NCBI GenBank assembly: GCA_022496805.1
Contig: CM040088.1
Coordinates: forward strand, 27,472,452 to 27,536,451
Length of the DNA stretch: 64,000 nt
Reading direction: 5' to 3'
Source: Pohlia nutans
Taxonomy: Eukaryota; Streptophyta; Bryopsida; Bryales; Mniaceae
The number at the start of each line of letters is the position of its first letter. Within the stretch, counting starts at the first letter, position 1. Below, in pieces: positions 12,537 through 23,137 of this stretch. The notes beneath the pieces are model-generated. The model saw only the letters and a list, made by a program, of their open reading frames with translations. It was not told the origin of the DNA and made no database searches. The position numbers were made by a program, and so were the translations under genes.

Positions 12537-12623
12537 ATAGGAGGTGTAGAACCATGCTAAATACAATGAAATATTGGTGTATAATACTGGTCATAAAGGG
12601 CTCTTTGGACCTTTAAGGATTAA
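12537..12623 (-). mobile_element. Truncated piggyBac-like MITE (one TTAA end)
   Basis: Read from 12623 leftward it begins TTAATCCTTAAAGGTCC and continues closely like the intact 232-bp MITE at 56348-56579 (same GACCAGTATTATACACCAAT stretch) for about 85 bp. It then stops at the GGCGTTTG element. The distal half is missing. Confidence 0.6.
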
Positions 12624-14177
12624 GAAAGTTAGTGTATTGCCATTGTGGTTATGCAAGTGTCACACAATAGAAGTTGAGAAAATGGTTCTAGAGTGACATC
12701 ACATAACAAGCGAAATGTGGTGGTAAACATTTTCTATAGGTCATAGAAATTAGTTTTTTGGCAAAAAGTTAACCATAGTGAAAAGGTATTCTAAGATTGT
12801 ATGTATATTAATAATTAAAAATATAATAAAAAGTAGTATTTGGACCAAAATGTAATACATTGCATTCAGTGACGTTGTAGAATAAATACGTTATTGCCTT
12901 AATTGATACGTTTCATTGAAGATATAGTGATGGCAATATTTTTTCTCAATTCCTATAATATAAAGGTATTGTATTAAAAAAAGATTCCAAAAGATTATGT
13001 GAACAAGGTAGATATTAGAAGTTTATGGCAGCAATTTTTGTTCCTTTACATTAAACGCCCTTTAAAATGGCAAGTTCCCCAAAACATTCTTGCGAGCTTG
13101 GTTGGCTAATTAAAACAGAGCTTGAGGTGTGGCTGGAATATGCATTTGACGTGGTTTGCAAGCGGATTAAATGACATCAACAAGAATATTTCAAAAAGAT
13201 TTTGAGAATATTCCAAAGATTCTAAAATAATATAAAATATTTTGAAAAGTTTCGAAAAGATTCCATTTTACTATTTTTTTGGTATTTTCCCTATTTATTA
13301 TATTATGTAATTAATGCAACTGCATTACAACATCATAATTTTCTTTTGTTGAAGACTGTGACACCCTAGTGCGAATACACCCTTGAATGTTCATATTAAT
13401 TTTCATTTGTTGATTGAATGAAATTGTTGGGATTGTTTGAATGTTTTTGTGGTCAGTTTCAAGACTTCTATGTATAGTTTACACATTCAATTCAATGAGG
13501 AGAACGTTGTCATCTCCTATCTCCAACTGTAAAACCCAAATGTAAAACATTCCTTGTCTCCCAGTGTAAAACCCAAATCACATAATAATATGCAAAAAGC
13601 CACGGTTATTCATCTAAAATCCACTAACTCACCCAAGTCACGCAAAGAATCAATCTCATGACAAAACATCTAATTGTCTACTACATAATCTACTAAAATA
13701 CCACTAATAATTCAAATCTAACAAAACACATAGAATAAATATTAGGAATATATAAAAATCACTAAATACCACGGTAATTGCTTCATCGTGGTTCGTGAAC
13801 CGTTTGGACGGTTTACAACCGACTTCACAACACTGAATTCAGGATGGAAGTCTACTTGTGGGTTGTGAAGAACTTCTGCCATCCAAGATCCCACATTTTC
13901 TCAATCTTCGTATACATGTGGGAAGCTCAAATGCACTGCATTGGTAATCATTGCCAACGCCCCTCTCTGTATTTCAGCTGGACTCAAGCTAATTTGAATT
14001 TCCATATTTGCATTTTAGATCGATTCAGTTGAATTGATGTGTGTTATGTCTCTAGATATTTCCTACACTTACGTGAATGTAGAATGCCCATTTAGCTAGA
14101 GTCAACCTAAACTTTCAAATCGGTGTGTAAACATCGATATGTGTTCTATAATCTAATGTGGGGTTATTTGTTTTCTC
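12624..14177. other. Intergenic, no gene seen
   Basis: AT-rich sequence. A small direct repeat (TGTAAAACCCAAAT) occurs at about 13527 and 13562. 13840-14035 has a short open frame without recognisable similarity. Confidence 0.35.
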
Positions 14178-14852
14178 GTGCAAATGAGTTGCGTAAATAC
14201 CTATGAAGTTGGGCCTTTTGTGGAGTCTGGTTATTGGAGTATGATTGCCACAAAAGCTTTGACTCTCGACAAAGCTGACTTTCTCTTAAACGGGTATCTA
14301 ATCGACGAGGACGATTTTCAGAAAATCCCATCTACATTGCCCACACCTTCGTCATCGAAGAAGAAGACAAAGTCCAATTGGAAGAGTGCCTATACCCGTT
14401 TAGAGAAAATGGTTGCTCCAATCATCATTGATTTGCATGACTTGGAAGATTTGGACGACGAAGAGGACGATGATGAGTTTGAGATACAAAGTGAAAATCC
14501 CGTTGTCACTCCTCTGTCCCAAGACATTCCGGGTTCATAAGCTTCCTTTGACCAACCACTCACTAGTCCTCTTTCTCGCTTGCGGCCAAAGAAGAAAAGG
14601 TGAGATGCTAATGCAGATGTTGTTCTCCTAAAAAATGTCGTGTGTTTGCTTGCCACTCTGCAAGCCCAAACGATCGAGCAGAACAAACTGAACATGGAGA
14701 TGCACGCTGAGTTTGGAGGAGTCAACAAAAATTCCAAACGACGATTCTCTTTGAGATGAAAAGAGGCACATACTCTTTTCATGCGACGTTCAAGGGATAT
14801 TGAATCAACTCACTCTGCCAACTCCTCTCGCACCATTGCAGCCTCCTTCGTT
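14178..14852 (+). pseudogene. Coding-like remnant of unknown function, 5' part
   Basis: 14178-14540 is an open frame of 120 codons with a Ser/Lys-rich middle and an acidic tail (DLEDLDDEEDDDEFE). The next 300 bp reads, with stops, as PLSRLRPKKKR and an LQAQTIEQNKLNMEMH helix-like segment. The composition is protein-like, but I do not recognise a family. It is interrupted at 14853 by a CACTA-like element. A Ser/Pro-rich frame on the far side (16309 onward) may be the continuation. It is most likely part of an old transposon or a decayed gene. Confidence 0.3.
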
Positions 14853-15269
14853 CACTAGAAGAATAGTGGAATTCTATGATTGGTTGTTATACGACTAGTT
14901 GACTACAACTAGTTAGGAAATTAATTTAAATTGATTTAAGTTGACTTTTCTTAATCGTTAATTGCAAAAAGCAACAATAATTGCTTCTACACGAGATGCA
15001 ATCCGCCATACGACTGCTACAATTGGCAAAACGACTACCTCGTATAAACTAGTCATTAATACTAATACAAATATGGTCTTCAAATGGTGTAAGCATTATT
15101 CTTGTAGTTATAGATACGACTATAGCTACAATTAATGTTGATATTTTCCTTTCATTCTCTAGAGACCTATTTTTTCTACATTATATTGTACACCAAATGA
15201 ATCAAAATGTATAATTTATTACCTAAATTAACAAGTTCTTTTCATTGCTACAATGTAGGTCATCAAAAA

Positions 15270-15870
15270 ATGCTGAAAATGTCTACAGTTTGCTACGGAA
15301 AAACAAACAACTCCCAACCATCACGATTTTGACAAAAAAAAATCATTTAATTTTTTTTTCTACATACACAAAAATGCCTACATGATCTCCTGCAAAAAAA
15401 TTGAAAAAAAGAGGTTTTTATAACCACTAAAGATGTCCAAAGTCTGCTGCAAAAATAAAGAGCTCCACCATGATTAAGTTTAAAAAATATTTTTTTTTGA
15501 AATTTTCTCTACATATTCCAAAAAGCATGTATAATCTACTACCAAAAATAATTGAATTTTTTAACACTGCTAAAATGTCCAAAGTCTGTTGCGAAAAAAA
15601 AACAGCTCCTAGCCATCACAATTTTGGAAAAAATAAATAATTTTTTTGAAATCTTTTCTTCATATACAAAAATCTTGCATGATCTAATGCAAAAATAATT
15701 TGAAAATGAAAAGTTTTAAACACCGCTAAAAATGTCCAAAGTCCATTGTGAAATAAAAATAGCTCCTAGCCCTCACAATTTTGCCAAAAAAAAAAGCATT
15801 ATTCAAATTTTAATTTCTTTTTGTATATATAAAAATAGCCTACAAAGATTGTAATAGAAAATTTGAATTT
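15270..15870. repeat. About 150-bp tandem repeat inside the CACTA element
   Basis: The motif ATGTCCAAAGTCTGYTGC recurs at about 15281 (diverged), 15433, 15575 and 15732, with matching intervening text (AGCTCCTAGCC.TCACAATTTT). This gives about four units of 142-157 bp with many A-run length differences. Confidence 0.6.
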
Positions 15871-15954
15871 GAATTTTTTATTTTTAACATGGCAAAAAAT
15901 CCTCAACGACAATGTACATTTATAATTAACAAAAACTTCCAATCTCTTGCACAA

Positions 15955-16045
15955 GCAAATTGATGTAGTATGTTGGTTTAGTACAAGTGTTTGTAGATAG
16001 GAAGTCAAAGGTTTGAATTCAGTTGTCGTCATCAGGGCTTGGGTA
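15955..16045 (+). repeat. tRNA-derived SINE-like fragment
   Basis: TTGGTTTAGTACAAG resembles a pol III A box, and 34 bp later AGGTTTGAATTC resembles a B box. No complete tRNA acceptor or anticodon fold is evident. The segment lies inside the CACTA element. Confidence 0.35.
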
Positions 16046-16308
16046 GACTCCTAGCAGGCCTTGAAATTTCGAGGCTACCTCGAAATTTTGGGCAGGCTCA
16101 CATTTGTTTTTTGGTCCGGATTGAAAAAATGTTTTCAATCATTTAGTTAGTCGTTTGAACATACGACTAGGCTCATTTGTCCTTTAAACTAGTCCGTAAT
16201 GACTAGAACACTATAATCCCATAATTTATTGTTTTTTGTCGTTTTACAAAGAACTACTAAAAATCCAGTCATATTTTTCAGTCACAGAATCCTATTTTTG
16301 TTCTAGTG

Positions 16309-17963
16309 GTTGGTAGCGCTATCTCTGCTATTGGGGAATCGACAATCAAGATCCACCAGCAGTGGAGCTTCCTTTCCGACTAGACCCTCGTCTATCACTG
16401 TTGTTCCTCCTCTGAAGTCTAATGCTGCAACTCTTGTTCCAGAGACACGAGTTGCACGTGCTCCTGCGCAATCCGTGGCACAAGCGACTTTAAATGCTAC
16501 AGATGAGGCATGCAATCCCTATAGCCTCGAGGATAGCCTAATTTTTGACGTAGAACGTGGCAAGGTAGATCTAGACAATGCCAATTCGCCTAATGTTGAC
16601 TCGGCAGCAAGTTGTTCTCAGTGATCACCTGATGTCATTTGTACAGTTTTTAGCTCGACTTGAGTAGAGTTGTATCATAGGATGTAAGCCTTATATGTTT
16701 TTTTAAAGACTTTTATTTTTTATTTTTTTCAAGATTTTTATTTTTTATTTTTTTCAAAGTTCAACTTCTAGTTGGCAGCATTACTGAGGCCAAACTTTTG
16801 AAAATTACTTCTTTATTTTATATATCTTTACAAGATACTCTAATATATGTAGTTCTTACGGAGTATTCCTTATGCAATCTTTAATCTCAAGCTTTCTCAG
16901 TGTCTTCATTGTGTGTCAAGGCAATCTTTCTCCTGCTAGAGAACCTCTTACTTCGTCAAGTCCAACCCCGCTGTCCATGGAGCCTACTCCACCTTCACAC
17001 AATTCTCCCATGCCCATAGTTGATCATGACCTTCCATCTTCCGATCCAGTGAAATCAGTTGGTTATTTAGACGAGGACGTGGGTTTGGGTCTGGATGCTG
17101 ATATTCAGGATGCCTTCTTTTCCGAAGTTCATATGCCTACTCCTACGACAGTCACATCTAGGGACAGTCCTGAGCCGATTGAATCCTCTGAGCGTCATGT
17201 ACAATGCGCTTGTAAATTTATGGTCACTAGATATTGATTGTCTCATCTATTCTTGATTGCCCCCTTTTGTCTGTGACAGTGTGTTGCATGCAAATGTGTT
17301 GGATCTACTGTCGCGGTTTGTAAAAGATGTGTTAGTTCAGGATCATAACTAGCTGCACATTTGTTTGTCTGTTTCTCAACAGGGATCCAGTCTTCTTCAT
17401 AGTCGTGGGGGAACTCAGAGAAAGTCAGTCTTCCATCTATATCCATGGCGACCACCAGGTAGATCAATGTCATCATGGACCTAAAGGGGATTCTATATGT
17501 TTGTGAGCATTGGAAATCCAAGACTAAATAGAGGCATTTCAACCAATATTCGGAGCCGCACTCTGCCGTTTTTTCGGCTATAATGGGGCCAAAAGTAGTA
17601 TATGTTCGGCCACATTGCTCAACATTTCTCTGGGAGTTAGGAGAGATTGCATTCATTACAGTGTGGAGCTCAATGAAGAAGTCTACTACTAAATCGATAT
17701 GCCAGTATCTTTTCCGTGGTCTAGAGCACCCGATATATACTTCGATATGACTCGTGCACAACACTTAAGCGCGAGGACAGACTTCACATGATTAACTCCT
17801 TCAAAGTGAATGGCACTAATAAAGAGTTGTTCCTACAAAATCTGGATAAGTTGTTCAATGGCTTTGATGGTAGATTCACATGCACCAATACCATTGTAAT
17901 GGACGACAACCCTACTAAGCACATCATAAACAAGCCTAAAAATATAATTCTTCATGACATCAT
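16309..17963 (+). pseudogene. Coding-like remnant of unknown function, 3' part
   Basis: Plus-strand frames 16310-16624 and 16872-17237 are Ser/Pro/Ala-rich and acidic. 17788-17982 is a hydrophilic frame (NGTNKELFLQNLDKLFNGFDGRF). On the minus strand 17243-17764 is also open (173 codons), so the coding strand there is unclear. No domain is recognised. Base composition is higher in GC than the surroundings, which suggests former coding DNA. The region lies between a CACTA insertion and a foldback element and is probably a dead transposon or gene. Confidence 0.28.
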
Positions 17964-18237
17964 GAATTTAGGACCTCATTGATTTTTAACGATTTCTATG
18001 CGACATCCGATATTTCATGGATTTGTACATTTTTTGCACAAATTTCGCATGAATTTCGAGCTAGTTTTGCATTGAATCCGCACGACTTCTACATTCACTC
18101 TTTTCATTTTCTTACGCAGTGTAGAATCCGTGCGGAATTAGCGCAAAATCCATGCAAAATCCGTGCGAAAAATGTACAAACCCATGAAATATCGAATGTC
18201 GCATGGAAATCGTTTAAAATCGTGGGGTCCTAAATTC
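17964..18237. mobile_element. Foldback element with about 115-bp arms, 274 bp
   Basis: GAATTTAGGACC at the left is mirrored by GGTCCTAAATTC at the right. Pairing continues inward (CGATATTTCATGG, TTTGTACATTTTT, AATCCGCACG) almost to a loop around 18093-18112. Nearly the whole unit is one imperfect hairpin. No clear target duplication. Confidence 0.7.
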
Positions 18238-18239
18238 CT

Positions 18240-20047
18240 GATGGAGTCCTAGTCTTACAACGGAGATGGTGCACATGAAACTTTCTTCCTTGACGTCCTC
18301 CATCTTTGGGTTCAAACGTCTTCATCAAAGTCTCAAGCAGGGGTTGTTGTCATTCCGAAGGAAAAATGCTATTGGGCGTGGAATGCTCTGCGATGATCCA
18401 GATCATCGAGAGTACAACGCGCTCATGGAGGCTGTACATGTGTCTTGTAGTATCATATAGATCACCTATTGTTAGTAATCTACTATAGCTCCACTCCAGT
18501 TGTTTAGATAGGTATTTTAGCTCTCCTCGAGCTGATCTATACATATAACTTTTGTGTAATATATGCTTGTCAAAACAACATTGGGTCGCCAACTATTTTA
18601 GCACTCCACTTCAATTGTATAGTCAGGTAGCATGAGTGGAGTCCATTTGTTTTTGGGTCGGGTCAAGTTGAACTGTACATTTAACTTTTGTATGCTAATT
18701 GGTTTTCGCAGCAACATTTTGGTCTCGAGGCAACTCCTTGCTAGAATTATTCCTAACTATTACTTCTCTTCAGACGTTGCATACAACTATGTTTCTAGAG
18801 CTGGGCTGTAACCTCCAATGCACATCATATGTGGATTCAATCATGGACTATGGCTAATATGTTATCTTCAGTAAGAGAAACTTCCTATGCTCAGCAGCTA
18901 CTGCTCAGTCAACAATGGACTTGTCTACCAAACCTATTGAAGACGGTGTGGTGGGCAGTCCCCCCAATAGAAGGATGCGTTCTCTGACCTTGTGTTCCCC
19001 TTCTCTTTTGCTGTCTAGGGCCCTCCCTGATTCACAACAATCACCTTCTATCTCTAACATAGTGTTTTAGAGAAGGCTTTACAAAGACTCCGGATGTCTA
19101 ATCGACACACTGAGGGTATGGAGACTGTATTTGGTCTACGTTTTGAATATTGTACATTTCGATTCACTTGCAATACTACTTGTACATATTGATGTTCTTG
19201 GTTTATGCAGACTATTGAGCAACGAAGTAGATCCACGTCATCCACTTTATTATGTGATTCTTAACCATCCCCGGTGATCAACTCAATAGTCCCTTATCGC
19301 CCACACCAAACATTTGTTGAATTGCCTCTTCATCCATCTTCGCTTCCACATCATCATGCATCGGGTGAAGATGTGCGAATGACTAAAACACACGATGAAG
19401 TACCACCTATTCGATGCGTTCCTCATGTTTGGGTTCCATGGGAGTAGAAGTCTTTGAACGTGTCGTTGAAGATGCAGGAGCTAGAGATTCTCCGTCAGTA
19501 TTTGAAGAAGGATAATGGATATAGTTGAGGTCCAAAGATATGGAAGACAATGACAAAGTTAAAGAGTAAATTGCATACATAATTTTTATGTATATTATAA
19601 ATGAGCTTACTCTATAAAAATAGACCAAAAAAATTACGTTGTAATCTTCACATAGAAGTTTATGCTAGAGTGAATCATGCTTATGGAATTTAGAGACATT
19701 ATCATGTTCCTTTTTTTATTCCACAGTAGAAAAACCCAAAAATGTTATTCTTTGTATATTTTCTTTAAATAGATGACTCTTTTGTAATCATTTCTTACTA
19801 TTTTGTATGTTAATTTAATGTCAACCTTCACTTCTGTATGCCCATGCATATTGATTTTATTTGAACCCATATTGGTTTATACTCCAATTTGGAATAGGAG
19901 TTGACTATTTGAACTCTCATCGTTACAGTATTCTCTCATTTTAATGAAAATTGTGTTAATAGAACAATGGAAGACAACACCCTTTTGCAACGGGACCACA
20001 GTCTAGTTACAATTAGAAACTATGTTTACGTGGCAATGGCATAGTAT
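18240..20047. other. Intergenic, weakly coding-like in places, no gene called
   Basis: 18266-18490 has overlapping short frames (KRLHQSLKQGLL..) and 18900-19260 a few more. None is recognisable and none is long. The region is best seen as decayed DNA continuous with the remnant to its left. Confidence 0.3.
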
Positions 20048-20059
20048 GGTTGATTGTCC

Positions 20060-20427
20060 TTAACCCTTAAACGTCAAGGTAAGCCCCATGGGCTTATTTA
20101 AAAGAGAATAATCAAGAAAAAAGTAGATTTTCTCAACCAAATCAAGTGTGGATTGGTGCGTTGGAAAGCTACTGAAAAAGCGATCTAGATTGCAAATTTG
20201 CGCCTCATTTGCGAGATTGTGGAATCGTTGGTAAGCAATCAAAGTTATGAAATTGAACAAGTTTTTGAGGTTGGGGCAGATGAGATGCCGCAGTTCTACA
20301 GTGCTATAGTACTATAGTGCTGGCCAGCAGTGTCCCGCAGAGCCGTTTTTGCATTTTTTTTTCCCTCCAAAAATTTAGATGCCTTCCGGGCTGCCCCGCT
20401 CAGGCCCTCTTGACATTTAAGGGTTAA
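20060..20427. mobile_element. piggyBac-like MITE in a TA-MITE, 368 bp
   Basis: TTAA then CCCTTAAACGTCAAGG on the left; read inward from the right, TTAA then CCCTTAAATGTCAAGA (14 of 16 match). Outside are GGTTGATTGTCC on the left and ACCACCAACTTAAACAATTTG on the right. These are the two sides of a TA-MITE terminus as at 8984. So this TTAA element inserted into an older MITE copy, keeping one TTAA per side. Confidence 0.85.
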
Positions 20428-20433
20428 ACCACC

Positions 20434-20851
20434 AACTTAAACAATTTGTATATTCTTAGCAATGATATCTTTGGTAAAATATTTTTCTTTCATTCTATAT
20501 AAGGTTTAATAAAGAATGCATATTTTTCCACAATTTTATTCTCAATATTAAAATTGATACAATTTTAAAAGTGGAAAGGACACCGGGACTCAATATCAAC
20601 ATATAAGTTTCCCCATGTCCACACTACGTGGTATTACTTTTCACTCATAATGATACCCAAAACGACCAATTACTTCTTCGCAATGTTTGACGTGCCATTG
20701 GTTTGCTTGAATAGCGAAATTGATAGTTCTGAGTCTCAATTGTAGTAGCTCCACAAAAAGTCTACGTGCCATAGTAGGGGAATGTGGTGGTTTTAGAGCA
20801 TTCAAGCTTAGTCCCAAAATTCATGGAATACAAATGGCATTCCTTCATTAC
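20434..20851. other. Intergenic, no gene seen
   Basis: The first about 30 bp are remnants of the TA-MITE that hosts the element to the left. The rest is AT-rich without recognisable features up to the Harbinger-like terminus at 20855. Confidence 0.35.
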
Positions 20852-20977
20852 TTAGGGCCGCTTTACACTATAGTGGAGAAGTGCACCGGTCGGTCAAAAA
20901 TTTCAGCCTAAGATATGGTTATTTGAGGTTAGAGATGGTATGCCAAAGAAGATGAAAAGACAATAAAAAAAAAGGCC

Positions 20978-21553
20978 TTAACCCCTAACTGCCTAAGCGT
21001 CCATTTTTTGGACGATGTACAGATTTCATCCAAAATTTCTCATCCGTCATGCACTTTTTGCAGTGTGAAATTTTTACAGTAGATTCTATGGGAAGTTAGC
21101 TTCACGCATATGTGATCCGATTAGAAAGGGGATGATTTGTGAAATTTTTATGCCTCATTTCATGTTGTAGTGATTCATCCAAAATTTTGAAGATTTCAGT
21201 GTAAAAGTGCTCTAAAAAAAGTCAACTCATAAAATTAAGCAACCAAAAGTCTCCAAAAATCACTAAACTTAGAGTATTACATTTCAACCAATCACAAAAA
21301 ATTTCATTCGTAGATTGTCAATATCTTATTCGTAATTGAATTATAAAATAATTTTGAATTTCACGTTTCAAATTTTATACAAAATTATTGGTAATAGCAA
21401 TCATAGATCTAACTGTATGGATAGAATCTAAAATTCATAATGTACAACTTTTATTCATATATCAAGTTCAAAATATCCCTCTAGGTTGCATTTTATAATG
21501 CATCTTTGCAAAACTGCCAAATTTGGAGAGGGCTCTAGGCATTTAGGGGTTAA
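20978..21553. mobile_element. piggyBac-like MITE, 576 bp
   Basis: TTAACCCCTAACTGCCTA on the left; TTAACCCCTAAATGCCTA read inward from the right. Close to the left end is the imperfect palindrome GTCCATTTTTTGGAC. The right half is strongly similar to the element at 63561-63986 (for example GCAATCATAGATCTAAC and GCATTTTATAATGCATC). No coding capacity. Confidence 0.88.
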
Positions 21554-22048
21554 GAAGTCTTGACCGGCCGTAGTGTAACTACATAGAGGAGAAGTTTATT
21601 GGACAACTTCACCGAGAGGAGAAGCCCACCGGACAACTTTACAAAATGGTCATAGCCGGCCATAGTACAAACCTTACCTCCTAAATGACCATTGTATTGA
21701 AATTTGAAAAAATTGTATTGATCAAAAAATAAAATGATTTTGGCCATGTTTTGGAACTTCTTTCATGACAAGAAATTTTGAAATGTTCCACCTCTATAAT
21801 ACATCTAAATTAAGGTAAACAAGTAGCTAACATTATTTTTTTAAAGATTTCTTAAGAAATTAATTGTTTGTAGTGCAAAAATTTCATCCTTTGGAGAATC
21901 AAAGTGGGTTGACCCTGTAAAGAAGGGCCCAAAAAATAATTCTCTTCACTTCAATTGCTATAATCTTCCAATCCGTGCAGTAAAAAAATTAAAATTCAAA
22001 AAACGAACAATGTTAGTAAGCATGAATACTAGCTGAAAATTTACTTCT

Positions 22049-22287
22049 TTAACCCCTGTAGGACCAAGGATTCATAGTTCTTAAATAACAAATTCAATCA
22101 ATCATATTATAAAAATATAATTTAGATGGGACTAAATTTTATATCACTAGAAATTGTGCACAACATTTTATACATTGGTAAAATAACACATAAATTTGAA
22201 CAATAGGAAGTTCACATAGGACTTACTCAAAATTGCTAAAATAAAACATGAGATCCAATTTGGGTTGCTTGGTTCTTTAGGGATTAA
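22049..22287. mobile_element. piggyBac-like MITE, 239 bp
   Basis: Left TTAACCCCTGTAGGACCAAG and right, read inward, TTAATCCCTAAAGAACCAAG (about 12 of 16 after TTAA). It lies inside the Harbinger-like element. Confidence 0.75.
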
Positions 22288-22877
22288 CCTCTAATTTTCC
22301 AAGAAAGCAAATTTCTGATTTGTTTAGAGTGTATTCTAATTGTTTGAAAATCTAGGAATTATCTTGAATTTTTCTTTAAAACCTTGGTGGTAAAGCTTTC
22401 AGATTATTCCTAGATTTTAATGGCTCACGTCCGCATACAAGGAACGAGAAAAAGCTCGCAGACAAGGAACGTTGGTTTTTATAATATGATAATGATTTCT
22501 TTAGAAATTGAATATTTGAATATTACTATCTTTTTCCTTTATTAAAAGAAAATTTTAATTATCATGGATATAGTAGAATTCAATTCTTTAAAAAAATTAA
22601 CTCAACAAGCATTAATAAAAACATCTCAATTAACTTTTTATTTTTAAATTTTAATTTTCATAATTTTAATTTTCATAATTTTTAAATAAAATATACTGTA
22701 AGAAAAATTTTATGATTAAAAATAAATAAAATTTTGAAATTTTCTCTCAATTAGAAACAAAAATTTATTGAATGTCCATGCCCATTTGTAACACAATCCA
22801 TGAATGCCTATTTGAACAGTGAAGCTCTTAATTGTACGATTCAGATTTTTTCACAAAAATATAATTTTAATGAAGTT

Positions 22878-22951
22878 GGAGTTCTCTGGAGGCCAAGTTT
22901 CTTATCCAAGGCTTTGAGGTTGCCCAAGAAACTTGACCTCCAAAGAACTCC
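22878..22951 (+). ncRNA. Candidate small-RNA hairpin
   Basis: GGAGTTCTCTGGAGGCCAAG.. (22878-22903) pairs with 22926-22951 over 26 positions with two mismatches, around a 22-nt loop. The size and near-perfect stem resemble a young plant MIRNA or a short foldback. It sits inside a transposon, so siRNA production or a TE origin is equally possible. Confidence 0.3.
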
Positions 22952-23137
22952 CTTTCAAAAAAGTGTTGCTAGGTTGGTAGACATGTCATTTTTTCATCTA
23001 TGTACAAAGCTCTATACCGGATGACTCTTGACTGTAGTGTAAACCACCACCGGATAAGAGTATCACTCTTGGCCAATCATATTTCAGAATTCCCTTAGAC
23101 CGGTGGACTTCTCCAACATAGTGTAAAGCGACCCTTA

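Larger units (their letters stand above)
14853..16308. mobile_element. CACTA (EnSpm-like) non-autonomous element, 1456 bp
   Basis: Both ends start CACTAGAA when read inward and stay similar for about 30 bp (..TCTATGATTGG versus TCTGTGACTG). The insertion is flanked by a 3-bp duplication, GTT, as expected for CACTA elements. No transposase is present. CGACTAG/CTAGTCG motifs recur near both ends (14900-15060 and 16140-16200) and could be subterminal binding repeats. The interior carries a roughly 150-bp tandem repeat and a SINE-like segment. Confidence 0.75.
20855..23134. mobile_element. PIF/Harbinger-like element with two nested MITEs, 2280 bp
   Basis: The left terminus GGGCCGCTTTACACTATAGT is mirrored at 23098-23134 by the complement of GGGTCGCTTTACACTATGTT. 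Similarity extends about 37 bp through GGAGAAGT.CACCGGTC. Both sides are flanked by TTA, the 3-bp TWA duplication typical of PIF/Harbinger. The sequence at 21560-21660 repeats subterminal motifs (GACCGGCC, GAGGAGAAG). No transposase remains. Two TTAA-type MITEs (20978-21553 and 22049-22287) lie inside, and there is a strong hairpin at 22878-22951. Confidence 0.75.

Noticed and set aside
11715..12537. Firm CCA target duplication for the GGCGTTTG element
   Set aside because: The flanks belong to unrelated repeats, so a 3-base match is not convincing.
17243..17764. 173-codon minus-strand frame as a gene
   Set aside because: No recognisable motif, no splice or neighbour context, and it lies within decayed repeat-rich DNA.
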